Positions 1 through 11,085 are shown, counted from the stretch's first letter. The stretch: 29,796 nt of DNA from SIG598 sp045538015 (GCA_045538015.1 JAZSQO010000006.1:1-29796); one strand, 5' to 3'. A program made the numbers and translations. The notes: generated from the letters alone by a model not told the origin.

Positions 1-2918
<2,918 letters not shown>

Positions 2919-2932
2919 TGCTTGACCCCCTT

Positions 2933-5900
2933 TTAGTCGTCGTTGGAGCCGGACTCGCTGAGGATGTCGTTGAACAGCTGGTCAGCGTCAAAGGCCGGTT
3001 CGTCATCTTCTTCGTCTTCGTAGTCGTCGTAATCGCCGTCTTCGGCAGCAAGAGCGTCGAAGAGGCCGCCGAGATCGCCCATGTCGCCCAGCTCGGAGGG
3101 ATCGGGAGCCTCGGTGTCGTCACCGAAGCCGCCGGCCTCCAGCTCGTCCTCGACCAGAACATTGCTCATGGCCTCGGAATCGATGGGAGCCGAATCAGCG
3201 GGCAGTCCGATATCGTCGTCGTCATCGAAGGTCTGCTTGAGGTCGATGACATTCTTGTCCGAGTCGAGCACGCGGATGTCAAGGCACAGGGACTGAAGCT
3301 CCTTGATGAGCACCTTGAAGGATTCGGGCACGCCCGGAGTGGGGACATTCTGTCCCTTTATGATGGACTCGTAGGTCTTTACGCGGCCGACCACGTCGTC
3401 CGACTTGACCGTGAGTATCTCCTGAAGGGTGTAGGCCGCGCCGTAGGCCTCCAGAGCCCAGACTTCCATTTCGCCGAAGCGCTGGCCGCCGAACTGGGCC
3501 TTGCCGCCCAGAGGCTGCTGGGTGAGCAGAGAGTAGGGGCCGGTGGAACGGGCGTGGATCTTGTCGTCGACAAGGTGGTGCAGCTTGAGGAAGTACATAT
3601 AACCGACGGTTACGGGGTTATCAAAGGCTTCGCCGGTACGGCCGTCGTAGAGAATGGTCTTGCCGTCTTCTCTCAGACCGGCCTGACGGAAGAGCTCGAT
3701 GATGTCGCTCTCGTGGGCGCCGTCAAAGACGGGAGTCATGACGTGGTAGCCCAGAGCCTTGGCGGCACGGCCCAGATGGACCTCCAGCACCTGACCGATG
3801 TTCATTCGGGAGGGAACGCCCAGAGGATTCAGAACGATGTCCAGCGGAGTGCCGTCGGGGAGGAAGGGCATATCCTCAACGGGGAGGATGCGGGAAACAA
3901 CGCCCTTGTTGCCGTGGCGGCCGGCCATCTTGTCGCCCACGCTGATCTTGCGCTTCTGGGCAAGATAGACGCGGACGATCTTGTTGACGCCGGGAGACAG
4001 CTCGTCGCTGTTCTCGCGGGTGAAGACCTTGACATCGACGACGATGCCGCCCTCACCGTGGGGAACACGCAGGGAGGTGTCTCTGACCTCACGGGCCTTT
4101 TCGCCGAAGATGGCGCGCAGGAGGCGCTCCTCGGCGGTCAGCTCGGTCTCGCCCTTGGGAGTGACCTTACCGACCAGAATATCGCCCGAGTGGACCTCGG
4201 CGCCGATGTGGATGATACCGTCGGCGTCCAGATCCTTCAGGGCGTCCTCGCCCACGTTGGGGATGTCGCGGGTGATCTCCTCGGCGCCCAGCTTGGTGTC
4301 GCGGGCCTCGGTCTCGCGCTCCTCGATGTGGATGGAGGTGAATACGTCGTCACGGACGACCTTTTCGTTGAGCAGTACGGCGTCCTCGTAGTTGTAGCCT
4401 TCCCAGGTCATGAAGCCGATGAGGGCGTTCTTACCGAGGGAGATCTCGCCGTTCTTGGTGGCGGGGCCGTCGGCGATGACATCGCCCTTCTCCACCCGCT
4501 CGCCCTTGGAGACGACGGGGATCTGGTTGAAGCAGGTGCCCTGGTTGGAGCGCATGAACTTGAGGATCTTGTATTCGTCGACCTCGTCGGAGTCGGTGCG
4601 GACGGTGACCTTGTCGGCACTGACGTACTCGACGGTGCCGGGACGGCGGGCGAGGACGCACACGCCGGAGTCAACGCCGGCCTTGTATTCCATACCGGTG
4701 CCGACGACGGGAGATTCAGTGCGGAGCAGAGGAACGGCCTGACGCTGCATGTTGGAACCCATCAGGGCGCGGTTGGCGTCGTCGTTCTCAAGGAAGGGGA
4801 TACAGGCGGTAGCCACGGAGACGACCATCTTCGGGGATACGTCCATGTAGTCGATGCGCTCGGCCTCGGTCTCGAGGAACTCGTCGCGGTGACGGGCGTT
4901 GACGCGGGCGCGGGCAAAGCGGCCTTCCTCGTCCAGAGGCTCGTTGGCCTGAGCGACGATGAATTCGTCCTCGATGTCGGCGGTCATGTAGACGACCTCG
5001 TCGGTGACGCGGCCGGTTTCCTTATCCACCTTGCGGAAGGGAGCCTCGATGAAGCCGTAGCCGTTCACGCGGGCAAAGGTGGCCAGATAGGAGATAAGTC
5101 CGATGTTGGGGCCTTCGGGAGTCTCGATAGGACACATACGGCCGTAGTGGCTGTAGTGAACGTCTCGGACTTCGAAGGAGGCGCGGTCACGGGAAAGACC
5201 GCCGGGGCCCAGAGCCGAAAGACGGCGCTTGTGGGTCAGCTCAGCCAGAGGGTTGGTCTGATCCATGAACTGGGACAGGGGAGAGGAGCCGAAGAACTCA
5301 CGGATGGCGGCGGCCACCGGTCGGCTGTTGATGAGCAGCTGGGGAGTGATGTCGTGAGACTCGTTGAGAACGGTCTGAGCCATCTTCTCGCGCACGCCCC
5401 GCTCCAGACGGGTAAAGCCGATGCGGAACTGGTTCTGCAGCAGCTCGCCCACGGAACGGATGCGGCGGTTGGCCAGATGGTCGATATCGTCGGAGACGCC
5501 TACGCCGCTGTCGAGGCAGATGAGGTAGTTGATGGAGGCGTAGATATCGTCGATGATGATGTGCTTGGGAATGAGCTCGTCCCGGCGGCTGACCAGCAGG
5601 TCCACCAGATGCTGACCCTCAAGGTCGGCATCCAGCACCTCAAGCAGCACGGAGACGCGGACTTTTTCCTCGATGTGAGCCTTTTCAAGGATCTCGGGAT
5701 CGATGTAGGCCGAGGCGTCCACCATGGCATTGGACAGAACGCCCAGCTCCTCGCCGCTCTCCAGACGGACAACGGCCTTGGAGGCGCCGCAGGCATCCAT
5801 GCGGGCGGCCAGCTCACGGGTAACGGTGACGCCGGCGTCGGCGATGATCTCGCCGGTGAAGGGATCGGCCACGGGGCCGGCCAGCTCATGGCCGACAAGA

Positions 5901-6754
5901 CGGGAGCCCAGAGCCAGCTTCTTGTTATATTTGTAGCGTCCTACGCGGGACAGGTCATATCTTCTGGGGTCAAAGAACAGATTGTGCAGATGGGTGGTGG
6001 CACCCTCGAGGGAGGGCTGCTCGCCGGGACGGAGCTTTCTGAACACCTCGAAGAGAGCCTCTTCGGTGTTCTTGCAGGTGTCCTTGGAAAGGGTGGCCTG
6101 CATCATGCTGCCGCTGCCGAAGATGGCCACGATCTCGTTGTCGGTGGACAGGCCGAGAGCGCGCACAAAGGTGGTCACGGGCAGCTTGCGGTTCTTGTCG
6201 ATGCGCACGTAGAACACATCGTTGGCGTCGGTCTCATACTCCAGCCATGCGCCGCGGTTGGGGATGACGGTGGAGGAGAAGAGCTTTTTGCCGGTCTTGT
6301 CATAGTCCATCTTGTAGTACACGCCCGGGGAGCGGACGAGCTGGGAGACGATGACTCGCTCGGCGCCGTTGATGACAAAGGTGCCGCTGTCGGTCATGAG
6401 GGGGAATTCACCCATGTAGACCTCGGACTCCTCAATGTGGCTGGTGGCCTTGTTGAGCAGGCGGGCCTTGACGCGCAGGGAGGCCGAGTATGTGGCGTCG
6501 CGGATCTTGCATTCCTCAACGGAATACTTCGGGGTTTCGTCGATGCGATAGTCGACGAAGTCCAGCACCAGATTGCCGGTGTGGTCGGTTATGCCCGACA
6601 CATCGTCGAAGACCTCTCTCAGTCCGCGCTCGAGGAACCAGCGGTAGGAATCCTTCTGCACCTCGATGAGGTTGGGCATCTTGAGCACTTCTTCGATCTT
6701 GGAAAAGCTCATTCTGGTGTTGCGTCCGAGCTGGACCTTTTTGACATTCACCAT
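2933..6754 (-). CDS. rpoB: RNA polymerase subunit beta
   Basis: This is the beta subunit of core RNA polymerase, complete at 1,273 aa. The rifampicin-pocket segment SQFMDQTNPLAELTHKRRLS keeps the Asp, His and Ser residues of sensitive enzymes, so no classical resistance substitution is seen. The IETPEGPNIGL and DKMAGRHGNKG signatures are present. The protein ends in an unusually acidic tail of about 96 residues (coding positions 2936-3225), starting with a DDDDD run; Bacillus beta is about 80 residues shorter. The ATG at 6754 is preceded by GGAG about 12 nt upstream, and MVNVKKVQLG matches the normal N-terminus. No rplL or other ribosomal gene precedes it; a divergent acyltransferase-like gene does, so rpoBC appears to be a stand-alone transcription unit. 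The next gene, rpoC, begins 14 nt after the stop. Confidence 0.98.
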   Translation of the reverse strand: MVNVKKVQLGRNTRMSFSKIEEVLKMPNLIEVQKDSYRWFLERGLREVFDDVSGITDHTGNLVLDFVDYRIDETPKYSVEECKIRDATYSASLRVKARLLNKATSHIEESEVYMGEFPLMTDSGTFVINGAERVIVSQLVRSPGVYYKMDYDKTGKKLFSSTVIPNRGAWLEYETDANDVFYVRIDKNRKLPVTTFVRALGLSTDNEIVAIFGSGSMMQATLSKDTCKNTEEALFEVFRKLRPGEQPSLEGATTHLHNLFFDPRRYDLSRVGRYKYNKKLALGSRLVGHELAGPVADPFTGEIIADAGVTVTRELAARMDACGASKAVVRLESGEELGVLSNAMVDASAYIDPEILEKAHIEEKVRVSVLLEVLDADLEGQHLVDLLVSRRDELIPKHIIIDDIYASINYLICLDSGVGVSDDIDHLANRRIRSVGELLQNQFRIGFTRLERGVREKMAQTVLNESHDITPQLLINSRPVAAAIREFFGSSPLSQFMDQTNPLAELTHKRRLSALGPGGLSRDRASFEVRDVHYSHYGRMCPIETPEGPNIGLISYLATFARVNGYGFIEAPFRKVDKETGRVTDEVVYMTADIEDEFIVAQANEPLDEEGRFARARVNARHRDEFLETEAERIDYMDVSPKMVVSVATACIPFLENDDANRALMGSNMQRQAVPLLRTESPVVGTGMEYKAGVDSGVCVLARRPGTVEYVSADKVTVRTDSDEVDEYKILKFMRSNQGTCFNQIPVVSKGERVEKGDVIADGPATKNGEISLGKNALIGFMTWEGYNYEDAVLLNEKVVRDDVFTSIHIEERETEARDTKLGAEEITRDIPNVGEDALKDLDADGIIHIGAEVHSGDILVGKVTPKGETELTAEERLLRAIFGEKAREVRDTSLRVPHGEGGIVVDVKVFTRENSDELSPGVNKIVRVYLAQKRKISVGDKMAGRHGNKGVVSRILPVEDMPFLPDGTPLDIVLNPLGVPSRMNIGQVLEVHLGRAAKALGYHVMTPVFDGAHESDIIELFRQAGLREDGKTILYDGRTGEAFDNPVTVGYMYFLKLHHLVDDKIHARSTGPYSLLTQQPLGGKAQFGGQRFGEMEVWALEAYGAAYTLQEILTVKSDDVVGRVKTYESIIKGQNVPTPGVPESFKVLIKELQSLCLDIRVLDSDKNVIDLKQTFDDDDDIGLPADSAPIDSEAMSNVLVEDELEAGGFGDDTEAPDPSELGDMGDLGGLFDALAAEDGDYDDYEDEEDDEPAFDADQLFNDILSESGSNDD

Positions 6755-6991
6755 AGACTTGCTTCACTCCGTTCTTGCTGTTTTGGATATGCCTTTTGTC
6801 GTTTTGGATGATCTGATATATGTTAAGCCTGATATCTGACGGAAAAGTTTGTACGATTTTACAGAAAAATTATTTTATATAGGGTGGAAAGTTTTTGGGC
6901 TATTCGCACAACTTTTTCGGATAAACTGAAACTATGGAATCTTGGGGTACCCGTCAGCAGGGCATACAAACCCATTATCAAGCAAATTGAT

Positions 6992-7020
6992 ATTATAATC
7001 GGATGTCAAGGCGTTGTCAA
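6992..7020 (-). promoter_or_regulatory. Consensus sigma-A promoter for rpoBC
   Basis: Read on the minus strand this is TTGACA (7020-7015), 17 nt, TATAAT (6997-6992), a perfect match in both hexamers and spacing. The predicted start is near 6985, giving a leader of about 230 nt before the rpoB ATG. A second CTTGACA lies 11 bp inside the spacer, too close to the -10 to work with it. Confidence 0.88.
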
Positions 7021-7141
7021 GCGCTTTTTCAAAAATGCTGGTAAAATTCACATATTGGCATTCCGAAGAGGAATTTTTGCCCAAAAAGCCGGCTCATGCC
7101 GCTCAAAAGGAGAAAAAATCCGGCCGCGGAGAAATCCGAAC

Positions 7142-7170
7142 TTTACATCGGCGCTTTATACTGATATATT
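7142..7170 (+). promoter_or_regulatory. Sigma-A promoter of the acyltransferase-like operon
   Basis: TTTACA (7142-7147), 17 nt, TATATT (7165-7170). The predicted start is near 7177. It drives the rightward genes beginning at 7224. Confidence 0.75.
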
Positions 7171-7174
7171 ATAT

Positions 7175-7192
7175 ATAGGCCTCAGAGCCTAT
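7175..7192. repeat. Inverted repeat over the predicted transcription start
   Basis: ATAGGC and GCCTAT form perfect 6-bp arms around a 6-nt centre. The repeat sits exactly where transcription from the 7142-7170 promoter should begin, so it could be a repressor operator or a 5'-terminal mRNA hairpin. No regulator can be assigned. Confidence 0.45.
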
Positions 7193-7223
7193 TTCTGCAC
7201 AATATAACGGAGCAAACGAGAAA

Positions 7224-8357
7224 ATGGGTATAAGAAAGCATAAATTCTTCTATCGGCTGCTGGTGCCGCCGATAAACCTTCTGCTGAAGCTGAAATTCGG
7301 CTATAAATACGAAAAGCCGGGCAAGCTGCCGGAAAACTACATAGTCCTCTCCACCCACGCCACCGACTGGGATCCTCTGTTTGTGGCGGTGGGCATGAAG
7401 AAGCAGATGTACTTCGTGGGCAGCGAGCATATTTCCCGCTGGAAGGTTTTCCCCCTCATCAAATTTCTGGTGGATCCCATCACCCGCCGGAAGGGCACCG
7501 TGGCGGCCTCTACCGTGGCCGATGTTCTGCGCCGCACCCGCAAGGGGCACAGCGTGTGCATCTTTGCCAGCGGCATCCGCACATGGGACGGCGTGACCTT
7601 CCCCATCCTTCCCTCCACGGGCAAGCTGATAAAAAGCGCCGGCTGCGGCCTTGTGACCTACCGCATCTCCGGCGGCTACTTCGTCAGCCCGGTGTGGAGC
7701 GAGGGCAGCGGCACCCGCCGTGGCCATATCAAGGGCGAGCCGGTGGGCATTTACACCAAGGAGCAGATCGAGGCCATGTCGGTGGAGGAGATCAACCGGG
7801 TCATCAACGAGGATCTCTACGAGAACGCCTACGAGCAGCAGCTGGCCGATCCCAAACCCTACCGGGGAAAGAATCTGGCCGAGCGGCTGGAGAATCTGCT
7901 GTACATCTGCCCCGAGTGCGGCGGATACGACACCTTCACCTCAAAGAAGGACAAGGTGACCTGCGGCAGCTGCGGGCTTTCCTTTACCTACGACAAGTAC
8001 GGTATGCTCCACGGCGTGGAGTACAAGACCGTTTATGACTTCTCCCAGTGGCAGCGGGGCAAGGCTGCCGAGGACGCGGCCGCCGATGTGGCCTATACCT
8101 CTCCCAAGGCTTCCATATATGAGGTGGGCGAGGAGGGCGAGACCCTCGTCGATCGGGGCGAGCTGAGCATGGACAGCAAGGCCATCCGCTGCGGCTCCAC
8201 CGAGCTGGCCATGGAGGAGATAAACAATCTCGATATCCACGGCAAGCACCATCTCGTTTTCGCCGTTGGCAAGAAGTATTATGAGGTGGCCGTGGAAAGC
8301 GGCTGCGCCTTCAAGTATGTCCTGCTCTTCAGAGAGCATAAAAAAGCATCGAATTAA
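7224..8357 (+). CDS. Lysophospholipid acyltransferase (PlsC-like) family protein with zinc ribbon
   Basis: The 377-aa protein begins with a PlsC-type acyltransferase fold. The HX4D catalytic pair is H45 and D50 (HATDWD). The second motif, normally EGTR, reads S116-G-I-R119, so the acidic residue is replaced by Ser. A C4 zinc ribbon follows (C229, C232, C247, C250), and the last 100 or so residues look like a small beta-rich, PH/GRAM-like domain. Family members move an acyl chain onto lysophosphatidate or related lysolipids at the membrane; here the altered motif makes the substrate uncertain. The start follows CGGAG 11 nt upstream. It heads a three-gene rightward unit with the 114-aa unknown and the P-loop protein. 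Family membership is fairly sure; activity and substrate are open. Confidence 0.8.
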   Translation: MGIRKHKFFYRLLVPPINLLLKLKFGYKYEKPGKLPENYIVLSTHATDWDPLFVAVGMKKQMYFVGSEHISRWKVFPLIKFLVDPITRRKGTVAASTVADVLRRTRKGHSVCIFASGIRTWDGVTFPILPSTGKLIKSAGCGLVTYRISGGYFVSPVWSEGSGTRRGHIKGEPVGIYTKEQIEAMSVEEINRVINEDLYENAYEQQLADPKPYRGKNLAERLENLLYICPECGGYDTFTSKKDKVTCGSCGLSFTYDKYGMLHGVEYKTVYDFSQWQRGKAAEDAAADVAYTSPKASIYEVGEEGETLVDRGELSMDSKAIRCGSTELAMEEINNLDIHGKHHLVFAVGKKYYEVAVESGCAFKYVLLFREHKKASN

Positions 8358-8373
8358 AAATCGCGATAAAAAA

Positions 8374-8398
8374 GCCGTCCCGGCATCGACCGGACGGC
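8374..8398. repeat. 7-bp GC-rich hairpin between genes
   Basis: GCCGTCC (8374-8380) and GGACGGC (8392-8398) are perfect arms. On the plus strand the hairpin has A-rich sequence before it and no U-run after it, so it should not terminate the operon. On the minus strand it is followed by six T residues and resembles a terminator for antisense transcription. It ends 8 nt before the ribosome site of the next gene and may tune translation or mRNA processing. Confidence 0.5.
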
Positions 8399-8421
8399 GG
8401 AACAACAGGAGGAAAAAAATC

Positions 8422-8766
8422 ATGGGACTGTTTGGAAAAAAGAAGACTGAGCTGCCCACCAAGAAACCCAAGGCAGAGAAGAACAGAATAAACGACACCG
8501 CTCTCAGAGAGGAGCTGGCCAACGCCGCCATCGCCACCCTGACCGCCGGCGAGGACTACACCTCTCCCGAGGGCATCCAGTGCGAGTTCGGCTACATCAT
8601 CGACATCGAAGAGCACGGCCTCGAGGCTCTGTTCAAGATCACCACCGACAAGGGCGTGTTCTACTTTGCCGACCAGAGAGGCAAGATACTGCGCCTTGCC
8701 TTTGACGAAAAGCTGTTCCGGGTGACCACCGATTCCTTCCTGGCCATCCACTGCAACGCCCAGTAA
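8422..8766 (+). CDS. Small hypothetical protein, 114 aa
   Basis: I do not recognise this protein. It starts with a Lys-rich segment (residues 5-22) followed by a compact domain of about 90 residues with alternating hydrophobic strands. No signal peptide, membrane segment or cysteine motif is visible. The ATG is chosen because a perfect AGGAGG (8407-8412) lies 9 nt upstream. It is the middle gene of the acyltransferase-like unit: a hairpin separates it from the gene before, and only 3 nt separate it from the P-loop gene after it. It is clearly expressed-looking (strong ribosome site, biased codons), but no function can be assigned. Confidence 0.8.
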   Translation: MGLFGKKKTELPTKKPKAEKNRINDTALREELANAAIATLTAGEDYTSPEGIQCEFGYIIDIEEHGLEALFKITTDKGVFYFADQRGKILRLAFDEKLFRVTTDSFLAIHCNAQ

Positions 8767-8769
8767 GCC

Positions 8770-9252
8770 GTGGCCGAGGCCATACTGCTCTGCGGCCGGA
8801 TATGCAGCGGCAAGACCACCCACGCCCAGCGGCTCCGAGAGGAGAAGAAGGCCGTGGTGCTCTCCTGCGACGAGCTGGTGCTGTCCATCCTCGGCGATGA
8901 GCTGGGCGAGCGGCACGACGAGATCCTCGAGCGGGTAAAGGCTTACCTTTACGCAAAGTCGCTGGAGGTGCTGGAGTCGGGCACCGATGTCATTCTGGAA
9001 TGGGGCTTCTGGAGCGCCGCCGACCGGAAGCGGGCAAAGGAATTCTTTGCTTCCCACGGCTACCAAAGCCGGCTGTACTATATCGACCTCTCCGAGGAGC
9101 AATGGAGGCGGAACATCGACTGCCGCAACCGGGCCGTGTCCGAGGGCACCGCTCAGGGCTACATGGTGGACGACGGCCTGCTGGCCAAGCTGGAAAGACA
9201 CTTCCAGCCGCCCGCCGCCGACGAGGTGGATGTGGTGCTGAGGCGCGAGTGA
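8770..9252 (+). CDS. Small P-loop ATPase/kinase-like protein
   Basis: The 160-aa protein has a Walker A loop at G9-T16 (GRICSGKT) close to the N-terminus, followed by a CDELVLS segment and a later Arg-rich stretch (RKRAKEF, WRRNIDCRNR). This matches the AAA_33/zeta-toxin-like small kinase group, which phosphorylates small metabolites, nucleotides or sugars, or acts on RNA ends. The exact substrate cannot be read from sequence. The start is a GTG only 3 nt after the previous stop and has no clear ribosome site, so translation is probably coupled to the 114-aa gene upstream. A two-way terminator follows directly. An alternative reading as a toxin is unsupported because no antitoxin-like partner is evident. 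Confidence 0.78.
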   Translation: MAEAILLCGRICSGKTTHAQRLREEKKAVVLSCDELVLSILGDELGERHDEILERVKAYLYAKSLEVLESGTDVILEWGFWSAADRKRAKEFFASHGYQSRLYYIDLSEEQWRRNIDCRNRAVSEGTAQGYMVDDGLLAKLERHFQPPAADEVDVVLRRE

Positions 9253-9259
9253 GAATACG

Positions 9260-9305
9260 AAAAAGCCGATCCCGGTCTGTGACTGCACACAGGCCGGGAT
9301 TTTTC
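9260..9305. terminator. Bidirectional intrinsic terminator
   Basis: ATCCCGG at 9269-9275 pairs with CCGGGAT at 9294-9300, with an inner CTGTG/CACAG stem. On the plus strand it runs straight into a T-run (9300-9304). On the minus strand a five-T run lies 4 nt beyond the stem. It closes the rightward unit and the convergent GNAT gene. Confidence 0.88.
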
Positions 9306-9332
9306 ATATCGGTATAGTGTGGAACAATACGG

Positions 9333-9740
9333 CTACCCTATCCGCTTTATGAAGAAGTACTCAGCGTAGCCGTCGATGGCGTTTTCGTAGCTTCCGACCA
9401 CCTCATAGCCCAGCGCTTCGTAAAAATCTTTACCCTGCCAGCTGAAGGTGTCGAGCCGGATGATGTTCACGCCCATTTCCCGGGCGCGCTTTTCCATCTC
9501 CTCCATGAGCAGCCGTCCGTATCCTTTTCCGCGGTGAGCCTCGTCCACAAAGACGGTGGACACATACAGGATCTTGAACGCGGTGACGCAGGCGTCCAGA
9601 CCGGCCACTATCTTTCCGTCTTCCTCTATTCCTATCTGAATGCTTCCGTCCAGCTTGTATGTAATGTAGCTCTCATCAAAGGAGCTGAGCTGCTCCTCGA
9701 TTTGCTCTGTTTGCTTTTCGTTCAGATCGACTATCCTCAT
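9333..9740 (-). CDS. GNAT family N-acetyltransferase
   Basis: The 135-aa protein is a single Gcn5-related acetyltransferase domain. The acetyl-CoA pyrophosphate loop is R70-G-K-G-Y-G75, preceded by the usual beta-strand (LYVSTVFVDEAHRG) and followed by a conserved ending with FYEALGYE and a Tyr-rich C-terminus. These enzymes transfer acetyl from acetyl-CoA to an amine of a small molecule or protein in the cytoplasm; the acceptor cannot be inferred. The ATG at 9740 has GGAGG 8 nt upstream. It lies 61 nt downstream of the 137-aa unknown on the same strand and may share its transcript. Family call is secure. Confidence 0.9.
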   Translation of the reverse strand: MRIVDLNEKQTEQIEEQLSSFDESYITYKLDGSIQIGIEEDGKIVAGLDACVTAFKILYVSTVFVDEAHRGKGYGRLLMEEMEKRAREMGVNIIRLDTFSWQGKDFYEALGYEVVGSYENAIDGYAEYFFIKRIG

Positions 9741-9801
9741 AGCCTGCGCCTCCGCAAATTATTTTTTCAGTTTTGATGCCCGGAAGCCCCCGGTCATGGG
9801 C

Positions 9802-10215
9802 TCACAATTCGCCTCTCAGGTACATTTCGTAAGACCAAAAGGCCTCCTCCGGAACACCGTCCAGAAGCCAGAAGAGTGCCTCCTGAATGATATCCGTCCA
9901 CAGATTCAGCCGGGCGGTCTGTTCCTCGGTCAGCAATTTGTTCGAGCCAAGCATTCCGTCGGGCGCTGACCATGCTCTGGCCAGATGGACGATGGTGATG
10001 ATGTCGGAGAGAATATCCCGGCTAACATGGGTCTGCTCAAATTCTCCCTGCAGAGCCTTCATGCACTCCATGACCTGAGTGAAATTGCTTTCGATCAGCT
10101 GGCCGCCGAAGGGTCTCAGACTGCCTAAAAAGCCGTTAGTCCATCTGGGATCATCGATATTTTCGTTCCGGCCCGAATGATACGACAGCAGTTCTCTGGC
10201 TTCGTCGGTGTTCAT
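9802..10215 (-). CDS. Hypothetical protein, 137 aa
   Basis: I do not recognise the family. The sequence is mainly helical with many Trp residues (for example DDPRWTNGFLGSLRPFGG near the N-terminus and EEAFWSYEMYLRGEL at the end), and it is acidic. No signal peptide, membrane span or metal motif is visible, so a soluble cytoplasmic protein is likely. A longer frame opens at 10251, but the ATG at 10215 is chosen because AGGAGG sits 8 nt upstream of it. It lies just beyond the plsY terminator and is followed by the GNAT gene. The size and composition recall stand-alone immunity-type proteins, but that is only an impression. Confidence 0.75.
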   Translation of the reverse strand: MNTDEARELLSYHSGRNENIDDPRWTNGFLGSLRPFGGQLIESNFTQVMECMKALQGEFEQTHVSRDILSDIITIVHLARAWSAPDGMLGSNKLLTEEQTARLNLWTDIIQEALFWLLDGVPEEAFWSYEMYLRGEL

Positions 10216-10251
10216 GGTTTTCGCCTCCTGAATATTCGATAAGTAAAGCAA

Positions 10252-10280
10252 CAGGCACAGCGCTGATCGTGCCGTGCCTG
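10252..10280 (-). terminator. Hairpin terminator after plsY
   Basis: CAGGCAC (10252-10258) and GTGCCTG (10274-10280) are perfect 7-bp arms. On the minus strand the hairpin lies 11 nt after the plsY stop and is followed by a moderately U-rich tail (TTGCTTTACTT), so termination may be incomplete. On the plus strand a five-T run follows after CCGGG. Confidence 0.6.
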
Positions 10281-10291
10281 CCGGGTTTTTA

Positions 10292-11017
10292 TTATTCAGC
10301 CTTTTTGCTTGTCTTGATGACCAGCTTGGATTCGGTGCCGTCCAGTATGCGCTTGATGTTGGAGCGGTGCTTGATGATGAGTATCAGACCGAAGAGGGCG
10401 GCGATGGCCACCTGAATGGCCACATAGCCGGTGGTGTAGATGTCCGGCTGCTGAGCACGCTGGAAGAACCAGCAGTGGATGAAGGTGATGAGCGGGTAGG
10501 TGATACCGTCGAGTATGGAGCCGATGGAGACGGTGCGGGTGATGGCAAAGGCGATGGCAAAGACCACCAGCAGCGCAAGGCCGCGGATGGGCGAGAGCAT
10601 GAAGATGATGCCCGCCATGGTCATGACGCCCTTGCCGCCCCGGAAGCCGAAGAAGATGGGATAGAGATGTCCCAGCACGGCGCACAGTCCGGCGATATTG
10701 GCGGCAATGTAGATTATGGGCATATGAGCCGGCACATCGGCGGTTATGCCCGCCAGAGAGAGCATGAAGCGGCTGAAGAGAATGGCGGCGGCACCCTTGG
10801 CAAAGTCGCCGAAGAAGGTGCACACACCGGCGCCGACTCCCACCGAGCGGAAAACATTGGTGGCTCCGGCGTTGCCGCTGCCGTGCTCGCGCACATCGTC
10901 GTTGGCAAAGAGCTTTGAGAATATCACAGCGAAGCTGATGCTGCCCAGCAGGTAAGCGACCACGGCCGAAACGACCATCGCGCCGATCGCCTGCGGGGTG
11001 AAGAAGTTGGTGTCCAT
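10292..11017 (-). CDS. plsY: Acyl-phosphate:glycerol-3-phosphate acyltransferase PlsY
   Basis: PlsY takes an acyl group from acyl-phosphate (made by PlsX) and puts it on position 1 of glycerol-3-phosphate, the first committed step of phospholipid synthesis in Firmicutes. The 241-aa protein has about five to seven hydrophobic spans and all three family motifs: GSGNAGATNVFRSVG at about 46-60, GHLYPIFFGFRGGKG at 116-130, and KHRSNIKRILDGTE near 216-229. It is slightly longer than usual (about 200-220 aa) because of a segment before motif 2 and a basic tail. The ATG at 11017 follows GGGGG. It is the last gene of the DUF512-der-plsY unit. Its substrate-making partner gpsA, often adjacent in Firmicutes, is here about 15 kb away on the other strand. 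Confidence 0.95.
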   Translation of the reverse strand: MDTNFFTPQAIGAMVVSAVVAYLLGSISFAVIFSKLFANDDVREHGSGNAGATNVFRSVGVGAGVCTFFGDFAKGAAAILFSRFMLSLAGITADVPAHMPIIYIAANIAGLCAVLGHLYPIFFGFRGGKGVMTMAGIIFMLSPIRGLALLVVFAIAFAITRTVSIGSILDGITYPLITFIHCWFFQRAQQPDIYTTGYVAIQVAIAALFGLILIIKHRSNIKRILDGTESKLVIKTSKKAE

Positions 11018-11051
11018 ATATACCCCCGGAAAGTGGATTTGTTATGAAATT

Positions 11052-11076
11052 ATATCCGGTTATATTATGCGGATAT
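11052..11076. repeat. Inverted repeat between der and plsY
   Basis: ATATCCG (11052-11058) and CGGATAT (11070-11076) are perfect 7-bp arms around an 11-nt AT-rich loop. A TATAAT reading leftward overlaps the left edge (11054-11049), but no -35 is found, so an internal plsY promoter is possible but unproven. Confidence 0.35.
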
Positions 11077-11085
11077 TAAGCCGCT

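Larger units (their letters stand above)
6755..7223. other. 469-bp divergent intergenic region (rpoB leader and two promoters)
   Basis: This AT-rich stretch separates rpoB (leftward) from the acyltransferase-like gene (rightward). It contains the rpoB promoter at 6992-7020, a predicted rpoB 5' leader of about 230 nt (roughly 6755-6985), and the rightward promoter at 7142-7170 with an inverted repeat over its start site. The leader includes a GGGTACCC palindrome near 6946-6953 but no convincing terminator hairpin. An open rightward frame at 6884-7207 has no ribosome site and no recognisable protein character, so I do not call a gene here. Confidence 0.7.

Noticed and set aside
6884..7207. A 107-codon rightward frame in the rpoB upstream region
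   Set aside because: There is no ribosome site, the translation is irregular, and it covers the rpoB leader and two promoters.
8770..9252. A zeta-type toxin
   Set aside because: The P-loop resembles that group, but no antitoxin-like gene is adjacent and the gene sits at the end of an acyltransferase-like unit.
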